Below are positions 45,737 to 54,659 of a stretch of DNA of 64,000 bases, in pieces (the first letter of the stretch is position 1; every line of letters begins with the position of its first letter). The DNA comes from Lycorma delicatula (Eukaryota; Arthropoda; Insecta; Hemiptera; Fulgoridae). Position numbers and translations under genes: made by a program. The notes below the pieces were generated by a model, which saw only the letters and a program-made list of their open reading frames with translations, ran no database searches and was not told where the DNA came from. The stretch spans positions 55,310,201-55,374,200 of the forward strand of contig NC_134463.1 in assembly GCF_047948215.1 (NCBI RefSeq), in the 5' to 3' direction.

Positions 45737-46011
45737 ACAGCCTCCGGTAACTACCGTTCAGATAATACTTTAGAGGATGAATGAGGATGATATGTATGAG
45801 TGTAAATGAAGTGTAGTCTTGTACATTCTCAGTTCGACCATTCCTGAAATGTGTGGTTAATTGAAACCCAACCACCAAAGAACACCGGTATCTACAATCT
45901 AGTATTCAAATCCGTGTAAAAATAACTGGCTTTACTAGGACTTGAACGCTGGAACTCTCGCCTTCCAAATAAGCTGATTTGGGAAGACGCGTTCACCACT
46001 AGACCAACCCG
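45737..46011 (-). mobile_element. SINE-1 copy e (inverse)
   Basis: Reads GCCTCCGGTAACTACCGTTC to ACCACTAGACCAACCC, the whole SINE-1 in inverse orientation. Its tail end is part of an almost perfect palindrome (45,726-45,748). Beyond the head lies GGTAGGAGGTCTGGAATTCG, which also follows the head of copy h. No target duplication found. Confidence 0.88.
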
Positions 46012-46109
46012 TTCGGTAGGAGGTCTGGAATTCGATTACTTTACGACGAATAGTGGGCACGATTTTTTTTTTAACGAAACTCTTGAAAGTCCGACGTACC
46101 AGGATATAA

Positions 46110-46335
46110 TTATGCAATTTGTAGCTCTTCTCCAGCCTTTTTATTTTTTATTTTTTTTTTACTCTCCTCCTCTGGGCCGGTCCGACTGGTTGGTATTGTG
46201 CCACCCAGGAGAGTGCCTATTGTACTCAAATGGGCCTTACCACCTACCGGCTGTATGTCCGGCATGGCAGGTCGGCCCACCGGTCAGTTCAACTCTTCTC
46301 CAGCCTGGTGAACGCTATTGTAACCGGTAAAAAAA
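46110..46335 (-). mobile_element. GC-rich element tail with poly(A), probably LINE 3' UTR
   Basis: In minus orientation a GC-rich stretch (GGTGGGCCGACCTGCCATGC, GGACCGGCCCAGAGGAGG) ends in a long A/T-rich run that is poly-A like (poly-T at 46,139-46,160 on +). TCTCCAGCCT occurs on both sides (46,128-46,137 and 46,298-46,307). If this is a duplication the inserted unit is about 160 bp. Class inferred from composition only. Confidence 0.35.
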
Positions 46336-46379
46336 CAAAGTAACGTGCCATACATCCAAAAATTCATCGAATTTTTCGA

Positions 46380-46639
46380 AAAAAAGTCTGTTAGTTGGTC
46401 CCATGACCTCAAAAGGTCTGCGGCGCGCTCATTTCCCTGACTTACCGTCAAAAGACTTCTTTCTCTAGTGAAAGGACGTTTATATCGAGCAAACCCACGT
46501 AGCCTAGAAGACCTAAAGCGTACCATTAATCCAGAGATAAATTCCTTTAGCCCCGATTTCCTACCAAGGGTGTCAAAAAATATGGTCCGAAGGATTCGGA
46601 CCTGCTTTCAGGAAAATGGTGAATATTTCCAACACTTGT
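46380..46639 (+). mobile_element. Tc1/mariner-type transposase C-terminal fragment
   Basis: A + strand open frame from about 46,468 encodes 'GRLYRANPRSLEDLKRTINP', 'FSPDFLPRVSKNMVRRI' and 'RTCFQENGEYFQHL' then a stop at 46,639, the typical C-terminus (VY...P.sLeeLk..I..ei....pe.l..v...m..R...C....G.hfe.l). Upstream in another frame 'PDLPSKDFFL' is the third catalytic aspartate block (PDLxPxDFFLW). The rest of the gene is missing. Confidence 0.75.
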
Positions 46640-47709
46640 AAGATATTACCAGTTGCGGATAACCACATTCTTCGAATCAAATCAAATATGAGTATCTTTG
46701 TATTATAGTCTATAAAGGAATTATAATGTATAGTATCATGATGTGCAAAATAAAATGATCCCGCTGTAAAAGCGGAGGAGCCATGAAGGCAATTTATAAC
46801 GGTCACGACTGGCCATTTCATCTTATTTCTGCTATATATATATATATATTTTACAAATATTATTATTAATACAAAATATAACCGCTAAGAAGATTATAAC
46901 TACAATATTTAATTACTTATTATAAAATTTTTATTTGGTAATAAAATTATCGGTTACCGTGTGTAGCATATAATCATACAAATAAATATAGTACATGTAT
47001 ATTTAAACAATCATTTATTAATCAAACTAAGTAAATGTTAATTATAAATCAGGAGTAAATAAACTCGATATGTTTAATTGAATTATCTACACGTGCACTT
47101 TCATTTGAATATGTTCTAATTAAAGCATTATGATGGTATTATCCATATTAATAATGTAATCAAGCTTTCATGTAGTCAGTTTTGAAAATTGATATGTTTC
47201 AATAATAAATTTAATGAAGTGATTACTAAAAAATAATAATAAAAAAAGAGTATTAAACAAAATCAAGTGTTTTATATGAAAGTAATCAAAAAGTTTATTT
47301 TTAACATCCTGTAACTATTATAAATCAACTGCATAAAAATATCCCATCCAGATGCCAGTGTATAAAAAGATTAATTTTACAACACAATTGTTTTTTTTTT
47401 TTAACAATTATTATTTTAAAAGTATAGCAAATAATTTTGATAAATTTTACATAGAAAAATAATTTATGGAATTATCTTCGATTCTATAAAATAATGGAGA
47501 AAAATTTATATTCCATAAATATATGCTAGTAAAAAAAAAATCAGAATTTCAGGAACTAAATTAATAAAATAAATCCTAATATTAGTTTTAATATAAAAAA
47601 TGTATGAATTAGACTACCTGAAATAAATTGCAAAGGAATTTTTTGTAAGTAGACAAAACTTTTGATACGAATTAGTAAATTTAATTTAAAAAAATTACTT
47701 CTTATAATT
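46640..47709. other. AT-rich DNA with short (AT)n
   Basis: (AT)n at about 46,833-46,848. No gene recognised. Confidence 0.55.
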
Positions 47710-47895
47710 TTTTACTTCCTTGTACGAAGTAAAGAAAGAATTGTAATCGCGAAAAATTTCAGTTTTCATATTTCAACGGAAATATCCATTTTGACTAATT
47801 TCAGTGTGACGTCTATACATACGTACGTATGTATCTCAAGCACAAAAACAATTAGCCGTAGAATGTTTAAATTTTGGATTTAGGACTGTTGTAAC
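47710..47895 (-). repeat. R-A element, copy 8, right-end fragment
   Basis: An inverse fragment of about 185 bp from TTTACTTCCTTGTACGAAG to TTTAGGACTGTTGTAAC. It stops just where the element would continue ('CATCTAGTTGTGCACC'). Confidence 0.8.
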
Positions 47896-47944
47896 TGTTT
47901 AGTACTATTTTTTGAACAGAGAAGATCAATTAAATCCTCTATAA

Positions 47945-48242
47945 CAGAGATTCCCAAACTGTGCGCCGTGGCGGCCCGGGAAGGCGCGGCCTCTTCACAG
48001 GGGCGCCGTGAAATATTGTAAAAGCTTCATTCATAATTAATTGAACCAAGATATTTGTAATTATTAATTTAATGTTAACAACGTAAAAAAAAAAAAAAAA
48101 AAGTTCAATAATGAAGATACACGAATTTTATTTATTTTTATCTCCTACTAACAAGTGGCCTACTTTTACTTCGGGTAGGGCGCCATGGAAAAATTTTAAT
48201 TGAAAAAGGGCGCAGCGACTCTTAAAAATTTAGAAACCACTG
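47945..48242 (+). mobile_element. hAT-type MITE, 298 bp, with 8 bp target duplication
   Basis: The left terminus is CAGAGATTCCCAAACTGTG and the right terminus ends AAATTTAGAAACCACTG, an imperfect inverted pair of the CAGxGGTTCxCAAACT type known for hAT elements. The flanks CTCTATAA (47,937-47,944) and CTCTATAT (48,243-48,250) agree at 7 of 8 positions, the length expected for hAT. The interior is noncoding, with GGGCGCCGTG near the left and GGGCGCCATGG and GGGCGCAGCGACT near the right. It sits at the start of a BEL/Pao Gag fragment. Confidence 0.85.
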
Positions 48243-48249
48243 CTCTATA

Positions 48250-49022
48250 TCACGAATTTGTACATTCACTGAAAAATTAAATGTCTCTAAAGTTGATAGT
48301 CATGTCTTACGAATTAAACTAAGAAACCTTCTTGAGTTACAAGGAAAATATGATGCCATTCAAACGTAATTTGAATGAAAGATGATGAGGATATTTGTTC
48401 AGATCGTGTACAAGTTGAAGACGATTTATTCAGTTTTGAATGCAAGTTGCAGTGTTTGATAGACAATACCAAGCAAACGGCAATTTCTCAAGAAGTCAAT
48501 GTATTCACAGCAACTAAGCAAACTGAACTACGAGCAATTAATTAACCATTTTTCAGAGGTAATGTTCTTGCCTGGCAACATAATTATAGTTAACCCACCG
48601 GCTTGGTCTAATGGTGAACGCGTCTTTCCAAATCAGCTGATTTCAAAGTCGAGAGTTACAGCTTACATGTCATAGCAAAGTAAATTATTTTTACACGGAT
48701 TTGAATGCTAGATCGTGGATACCGGTGTTCTTAAGTGGTTGGGTTTCAATTAACCACACATTTCAGGAATGGTCGTCGAACTGAGACTGTACAAGATTAC
48801 ACTTCATTTACACTCATACATATTCTCATTCATTCTCTGAAGTATTATCTGAAAGGTAATTACCGGAGGCTAAACAGGAAAAAGAAAAAACCTAATTATA
48901 GTTTATTTAACGATTTAATACATAATAGAAAGCATTTAAGTAATTTTAAAAAAACCATACTATTATTAAAAATTTACCAATCTCATGGTATTATTCTTAA
49001 TCTGTTAAGCAATGTATTGTAA
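48250..49022 (+). mobile_element. BEL/Pao Gag fragment (DUF1759-like), split by a SINE-1
   Basis: Frame-shifted + strand translation gives 'SHVLRIKLRNLLELQGKYD' (about 48,295-48,355), then 'FSFECKLQCLIDNTKQTAIS' and 'LRAIN*PFFRGNVLAWQHNY' (48,520-48,590), equivalent to the LPkLnLPxFsGNvleW block of BEL/Pao Gag. The sequence is cut by SINE-1 copy f. After it 'SLFNDLIHNRKHLSNFKK' (48,902-48,955) continues the same domain (FxxLIHxNxxLSdveKf). Stops make it non-functional. It is on the opposite strand from the 52 kb BEL/Pao Pol relic, so the two are separate insertions or a rearranged one. Confidence 0.7.
48592..48892 (+). mobile_element. SINE-1 copy f, full length, with 11 bp duplication, inside BEL/Pao Gag
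   Basis: Complete head (AACCCACCGGCTTGGTCTAA), body and A-rich tail. The B-box region is damaged (GCTTACATGTCATAG). The flanking TAATTATAGTT at 48,581-48,591 and 48,893-48,903 is a perfect 11 bp duplication. Removing the SINE and one duplication restores the Gag reading across the site (QHNY then SLFND), so the BEL relic was there first. Confidence 0.93.
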
Positions 49023-49210
49023 TAATTTGGTGATATCGTCCCAATCAATTTTGAGTTGTCATAATGACTGCATAAACTATTTGTATAAAAATATAACAGG
49101 GTCAATAAGTCCTAAAGATTCATACAGAACTGCTGTATTTTTGCATAAACAGTTCATACAATCATTATGACAACTCAAAATTGATTGGGACGAAATATTA
49201 CCAAAACCTT
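49021..49210. repeat. Inverted duplication (~68 bp arms)
   Basis: The arms 49,021-49,088 and 49,141-49,210 are inverse complements, for example CCAATCAATTTTGAGTTGTC on the left and GACAACTCAAAATTGATTGG on the right. The spacer is about 52 bp. It directly follows the BEL/Pao Gag fragment and is probably a rearrangement of Gag sequence rather than a separate element. Confidence 0.8.
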
Positions 49211-49292
49211 TAGTAATACAACAGCTTTCATTGTATAATCAATTACATTTAATTATAAGTAATGTTTAATTTGTAATTCTAATCATTATTTA

Positions 49293-50215
49293 AAGAAAGA
49301 ATCCGTAATAAGAAAGGGAGTCCGATAAGGATATTCCCCCTACCGCCGCTACTTTTTAATCTTTACAGAGAACTAGCAATTAATGATGTTAAAGAACAAT
49401 TTTGATCCGGAGTAACGGTACAAGGTCAAAAGATAAAGATGCTACGATTCGCTGATGATATAGTAATTCTAGCTGAGAGTAAAAAAAGATCTAGAAGAAA
49501 CAATGAACGGCATGAATGAAGTCCTATGCAAGAACTACCGCATGAAAATAAAGAATAAAACGAAAGTAATGAAATGTAGTAGAAATAACGAAGATATACC
49601 ACTGAATGTAAAAATAGGCAGACAAAAGATTTTGGAAGTAGAGGAATTTTGTTATTTTGGAAGTAGAATTACTAAAGATGAACGGAGAAGGAGCAATATA
49701 AATGCCGAATAGCACAAGCGAAACAAGCCTTCAGTCAGAAATATAATTTGTTTACATCAAATAATTAATTTAAACGTCAGAAAAAGATGTTTGAAAGTAT
49801 ATGTTTGGAGCGTAGTTTTATATGAAACTTGGACGATCGGAGTACCTGAAAAGAAAAGATTAGAAGCTTTTGAAATGTGGTGCTATAGGAGAGTGTTAAA
49901 AATCAGATGGGAGGATAAAGTGACAAATGAAGAGGTGTTGCGGCAAACAGATGAAGAAAGAAGCATTTGGAAAATGTAGTTAAAAGAAGAGACAGATATA
50001 TAGACCACATATTAAGGCATGCTGGAATAGTCGCTTTAATACTGGAGGGACAGGTAGAAGGAAAAAATTGTGCAGGCAGGCAACGTTTGAAATATGTAAA
50101 ATAAATTGTTAGGGAGGTAAGATGTAGGGGGTATCCGAAATGGAACGACTAGCACTAGATAGGGAATCTTGGAGATCTGCATCAAACCAGTCTAATGACT
50201 GAAAAAGGGGGAAAA
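49293..50215 (+). mobile_element. LINE-A copy 3 (RT palm to 3' end) with 12 bp duplication
   Basis: Sense-oriented, about 920 bp. RT block 'IRKGVR*GYSP' (49,310-49,345), an intact FADD catalytic box (49,448-49,459, 'RFADDIV'), then 'NYRMKIKNKTKVMKCSRNNE', 'EEFCYFGSRITKDERRRSN', 'KVYVWSVVLYETWTIG', 'EAFEMWCYRRVLKIRWEDKV' and the 3' end 'CIKPV' before GAAAAAGGGGGAAAAAA. Several stops and frameshifts are present. Flanks AATCATTATTTA at 49,281-49,292 and 50,216-50,227 form a perfect 12 bp target duplication. Confidence 0.92.
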
Positions 50216-50227
50216 AATCATTATTTA

Positions 50228-51850
50228 CATTGTTGTAATAATTTGGAGATGATCGTCTTTTAGTCAAATAACCTAAATGAGATAAATTAAAAATCGATAT
50301 CTCCAAATTACAAAAAAAATATATATATATATAAAACGAATAACTATGCCTACGTACGAATAACTATGCCTTAAAGCACATTTCATTATTCTGAATTTAC
50401 GTCGCTGGATCAATTATATCTTTTAAATAAATTATTGTAAATTATAAATTATTATTATTTCATTGTTAATCTGTTTACTTTTTAAATAGTTTAACACATA
50501 TTTATATTGATTATAAATATTATTATATTATTTACATAGGATATCCTTTACGTTTACATCAGAATATGTTACGTTTAAATAGCGTACATGTTAATTCATT
50601 ATGTGTTTATTATGAAAATCATTATTAACATATTTACATTTATTTAGAAGTTAGATGTTTCAACCTATAATACAAATAAAAAAAGGTAAATACATAATAA
50701 AAATCAGTTGTTGAACTCGTCAACTGAAATAAGAGATTTATATGTTTTTATGAGATAAGAAGAGACAGACAGTTATGTTGTTCACCATATAATAAGGAAG
50801 AAGCAAAACATGGTACTGAACATAACTACCCGTCAAAAAATCCAAGGATTTTTTCCTTTATAATATTGCAATAAAATATTACATGAAATAATATAAATAA
50901 TCTTTATAATCTCAATAGGCTATATAACAATAATTGTAAATATGAATTATACAATTAAAAGATGAATCTATAATAAATATAATCTATGATGTTGTATGGT
51001 AACATATATAAGAAACAAAGGTTACAGCTAATAGCATGAAAATAATATAAAGAATCTTTATTTCGTAATCTCAATAAACTTATAATATAATTATAAATAT
51101 ACGAGTATATTATACAGTATAACGTGAATATTAAACAAGTGTACATACCGCTTATAGTTGAATTATTGAATCTATATGTAGGTCAAATTATATTCACACT
51201 AGTTTGAATTAAAATAATAATAATAAGTATTAATAAATAATAATCATAGAGCTCAAATATATATTAAGTTGCTTTATCAACCATATTTTCTTGTTACATG
51301 TAAGTGCATGCATAAATTAACAATAGTCTTTAATAATAAATCGGATAACCTATACTGCTTGATTATTGTACATAGAATCATATAGATTTATGATTTCTTT
51401 AAAAATGTTATTTGTGAGTCTTTATGACCTATGGTTGTATTCATTGGCGAGCATCTCATTCCAATAAAGATTTAGTGAACATCGGGCTTACAATATCTAA
51501 TCCGCAACATGACAAACGATGTATATGTTGTATATGTACATGTTTCTGCTGTATGTATGTTGTGCGTGTTGGTAAATGTATGTAGTATAATAGCTAGTCT
51601 GTAAATCGTTTAGAGTGTAGTGTTGTTACGTGATGTAATAATTACTTTAACGTGCATTTTAGCTTGTAACAATAATACAATTCTCAACAGAGTAAGAATC
51701 ATATCATGAGATTACAATTATAAATGATAAATTTAATTATAATTATAAATAAAATTACAATACTAATAAATATAAAATTAATCAAAGATATCTTTAAAAA
51801 ATATCATCATTTAAATTATCTAATTATTTGTTTAAATAATATAATTTATG
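50228..51850. other. AT-rich DNA; R-D-like copy and a local direct duplication
   Basis: At 50,815-50,865 there is an R-D-like block (GAACATAACTACCCGTCAAAA). Segments at 50,885-50,965 and 51,044-51,130 are diverged direct repeats (TAATATAAANAATCTTTAT..AATCTCAATA). A less AT-rich stretch lies at 51,470-51,650. No gene recognised. Confidence 0.5.
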
Positions 51851-51854
51851 TTAA

Positions 51855-53430
51855 TCTTTAGAAACCGGTAAAAAACATAATTTATGTACAGGTCTGTTTA
51901 GTGAACCATTAGCAGTGTGTACATCAACAACTCTGACTAGATTGTCAGGACCCGGTTTTACCTGATTTACAACTCCATGTTTGCATTGCATGGGTGAAGC
52001 ATTTTCGGTGGTGATCAGAACTAAATCTCCAACAGAAAGCGTTTTTCTCCTGTTTAGCCTCCGGAAATTACCGTTCAGATATTACTTCAGAGGATAAATG
52101 AGGATAATATGTATGAGTGTAAATGAAGTGTAGTCTTGTACAGTCTCAGTTCGACCATTCCTGAGACGTGTGGTTAATTGAAACCTAACCACCAAAGAAC
52201 ACCGGGATCCACGATCTAACATTCAAAACCGTATCAAAGTATTTTGCCTTTACTAGGATTTGAACGCTGGAACTCTCGACTTCCAAATCAGCTGATTTGG
52301 GAAGACGCGTTCACCACTAGACCAACCCGGTGGGTTCCAACAGAAAGGTTACGTGAAGAGAAACACCATTAGTTGCGTTGTGGTAGATAATTTAGATAGT
52401 CCTTTAACCATTGTCTCCAAATGAATTGTATAAATTGTAGGAGTAGTTGCCAAAGGCCTAAGCGCATAATTTCAACCTCTTGATAACTTGGTTCAGGCAA
52501 AGACGTAAGAGGACATCCAATAAGAAAGTGTCCTAGTGAAAGTGGTAGTGGATCGGTCTATAGAAATAGCAAAAATAGGACGAGAGTTAAGACACGCCTC
52601 AATTTGTGTCAACACTGTATACAATTGCTCAAACTTTTGGAATGTTTTTCCTATTACGCGATGTACATGATATTTCACACCTTTGATTGCGCTTTCCCAT
52701 AAACCTTTAAAATGGGGAAAAGAAGGAGAAATAAATGACCAAGTAATACCTTGAGTAGTTGAAAAACCTTGAATGTTTGTTTTAAATTTGTCTGAATTTA
52801 AAAGTCGGTACAAGTTGAACAGAATATTTTAAACAGAATGAATTTTAGCACTGTTGTCAGGAAAGATTTGAGCAGGTATACCCTTGCGTGAAATGAATCT
52901 TTTGAGGGCGGAAGTAAACGACAGTGAAGGCAAATCAGAAAGTAACTCTAAATGAATATTCTTAGTAACTAGACATAAAGATAGCTAAATAAGCTTTACA
53001 CGATGTTTTAGATCTCTGTGCGCCATGATGAATCATAATTGGGCCACTATAATCTACTGCGCAAGAAGAGAATGTTCGAGAAGGAATCACTCCATCTTTA
53101 ACAGATGGAAGCTGACCAAGTTGTTGGGATTCAGTTTTTGCATTAAACCTAAAACAAGACAAACATTTATGAATGCTTGGCGAAATGATTCTTTTTGCAT
53201 TTATTATCCAGTACTTCTGATGGAGAGAATGTTTTAATTGCAAACCAGAATGTAAGAGTCGTAAGTGTTCAGAATTAATTAATTAATTAGTTTCGTAATG
53301 TTCGCACTTGGGTGTAAAATAATCGGTTATTTAACATGGTATTGTAAGAGGGTTGAAGTCTGCTTCCTACACGGAGTAGACCTAAATCATCGAAAAAGGG
53401 ATCTACAGAACTAAGCTTAATTTACTTAAC
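51855..53430 (-). mobile_element. BEL/Pao retrotransposon Pol relic (integrase and C-terminal DUF5641-like domain)
   Basis: Minus strand, in order from 53,430: 'DPFFDDLGLLRVGSRL', the zinc-binding HHCC region 'QLKHSLHQKYWIINAKRIIS' and 'IHKCLSCFRF' (53,243-53,130), 'FSSCAVDYSGPIMI' (first catalytic Asp), 'TKNIHLELLSDL', 'RKGIPAQIFPDNS' (second catalytic Asp), 'WSFISPSFPHFKGLWESAIK' (catalytic Glu in GLWE), 'IEACLNSRPIF', then after the SINE 'GDLVLITTENASPMQCKHG', 'NLVRVVDVHTANGSLNRPV' and 'HKLCFLP' (DUF5641). DDE residues are preserved, but stops and a frameshift near 52,960 break the frame. No LTR could be delimited. The RT, protease and Gag portions of this copy are absent. Confidence 0.88.
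52040..52336 (-). mobile_element. SINE-1 copy g, full length, with 11 bp duplication, inside BEL/Pao Pol
   Basis: Inverse SINE-1 from the tail (CTCCTGTTTAGCCTCCGG) to the head (ACCAACCCGGTGGGTT). CCAACAGAAAG occurs at 52,029-52,039 and at 52,337-52,347, a perfect 11 bp duplication. The BEL/Pao frame continues across the empty site (NLSVG then DLVLI on the minus strand), which dates the SINE as younger than the BEL copy. Confidence 0.95.
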
Positions 53431-53569
53431 AATAACTTGATTATTTTTACGATTCATTATCTCATCATTGAAATACATGGATTATGATTGACATACAAAA
53501 AAGGAGAGACTATGGTCTAATTCCAATTTATTTAAAAGACTAAAACCCAATTAGTTAAAGCAGAAAATC
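53431..53569. other. Short unassigned interval, possibly upstream BEL/Pao sequence
   Basis: Minus-strand translation is broken. It lies between the BEL/Pao Pol relic and R-A copy 9 and could be older Pol sequence, but no motif confirms this. Confidence 0.3.
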
Positions 53570-53979
53570 AAAAAAGTTTGGATTTTGGATTTTTTCTTAA
53601 CTGCAATAATAAGCCCTCATTGAGAGTTTTTAACGATATATCATAATTGGTACTTATTATTATTGGTTCCAGAGTTAGAGCCAAATAAAATTTTTTAATG
53701 AAACATTTGAATGTTAGAAGGGGGCAGATGGTGCTAATCAGACTTCATTTCCTTTTTTTATTTTTAACTTTTTTTTTTTAATTTAAATATATTGATTAAT
53801 TAACAATTATTAACCGTTGATTGTAAAAAAGTTTTACAATAAATAATAATTTAATAACAAGAAAAAAATTGAAAAAAGAAACAGAAATTATTAGTGAAAT
53901 AAAATTTTATATACTTTTAAAAGTGTATATATGTAATTTAATAGGCGTACAAGGAAGTCATGTGGTGTCAACATCAGAT
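53570..53979 (-). repeat. R-A element, copy 9, inverse, right part missing
   Basis: From the central hairpin region (TTTGGATTTTGGATTTTTTC) through 'GGTTCCAGAGTTAGAGCC' to the left terminus GTACAAGGAAGTCATGTGGT and ACATCAGAT. Its hairpin arms read ATGTTG/CCACAT (one mismatch). The right half of the element is absent. Confidence 0.78.
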
Positions 53980-54077
53980 TTTTTTCTTAAAATACGTGTT
54001 TTAATTCTAATTTTATTAAAATATCCTTTGACATCCAAGAAAAAGGATTCATTTAATGGAATAGCTTCTTTTTTACC

Positions 54078-54351
54078 TGTTTAACCGCCGGGAATCACCG
54101 TCAGGTATTACCTCAGAGGATTATATGTATAAGTGTAACTGAAGTGTAGTATTGTACCGCCTCAGATCGACCATTTCTGAAGTGTGTGGTTAATTGAAAC
54201 CCAACCACCAAAGAACATCGGTATACACGATCTAGTATTCAAATCCGTATTACAGTAACTGCCTTTACTAAGATTTGAACGTTGGAACTCTCGACTTCAA
54301 AATCAGCTGATTTGGGAAGACGCGTTCACCACTAGACCAACCCGGTGGGTT
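54078..54351 (-). mobile_element. SINE-1 copy h (inverse)
   Basis: Complete inverse SINE-1, from GTTTAACCGCCGGGAATCAC to CCAACCCGGTGGGTT. It shares subfamily markers with copy i (GTATAAGTGTAACTGAAGTG, TCAGATCGACCA). Just beyond its head comes CGGTAGGAGGTCTGGAATGC, as at copy e. Confidence 0.88.
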
Positions 54352-54386
54352 CGGTAGGAGGTCTGGAATGCGATTAGGAGGAGGTC

Positions 54387-54617
54387 TGATATGTATAAGT
54401 GTAACTGAAGTGTAGTCTTGTACCGTCTCAGATCGACCATTCCTGAAATGTGTGGTTAATTGAAACCCAACCACCAAAGAACACCGGTATCTACAATCTA
54501 GTATTCAAGTCCGTGTAAAAATAGCTGGCTTTACTAGGACTTGAACGCTGGAACTCTCGACTTCCAAATCAGCTGATTTGGAAAAACACGTTCACCACTA
54601 GACCAACCAGGTGGGTT
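54387..54617 (-). mobile_element. SINE-1 copy i (inverse, 3' part missing)
   Basis: In tandem with copy h, 35 bp apart and in the same orientation and subfamily. It lacks the last 40-50 bp of the SINE (starts GATATGTATAAGTGTAACTG) and ends CCAACCAGGTGGGTT. The short spacer carries two versions of GGAGGTCTG, which suggests a local duplication. Confidence 0.88.
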
Positions 54618-54659
54618 AACACAAGACGACCTGAAACGACTGAACATAACAGTAGAAGA

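Noticed and set aside
50990..51509. LTR of the BEL/Pao copy on the minus strand (TGTTG...CAACA with an AATAAA-like site)
   Set aside because: No polypurine tract precedes the proposed start, there is no second LTR to compare, and short TG...CA pairs are frequent by chance.
51855..53430. Endogenous retrovirus with envelope
   Set aside because: The motifs are BEL/Pao integrase and DUF5641, and no envelope-like frame is present.
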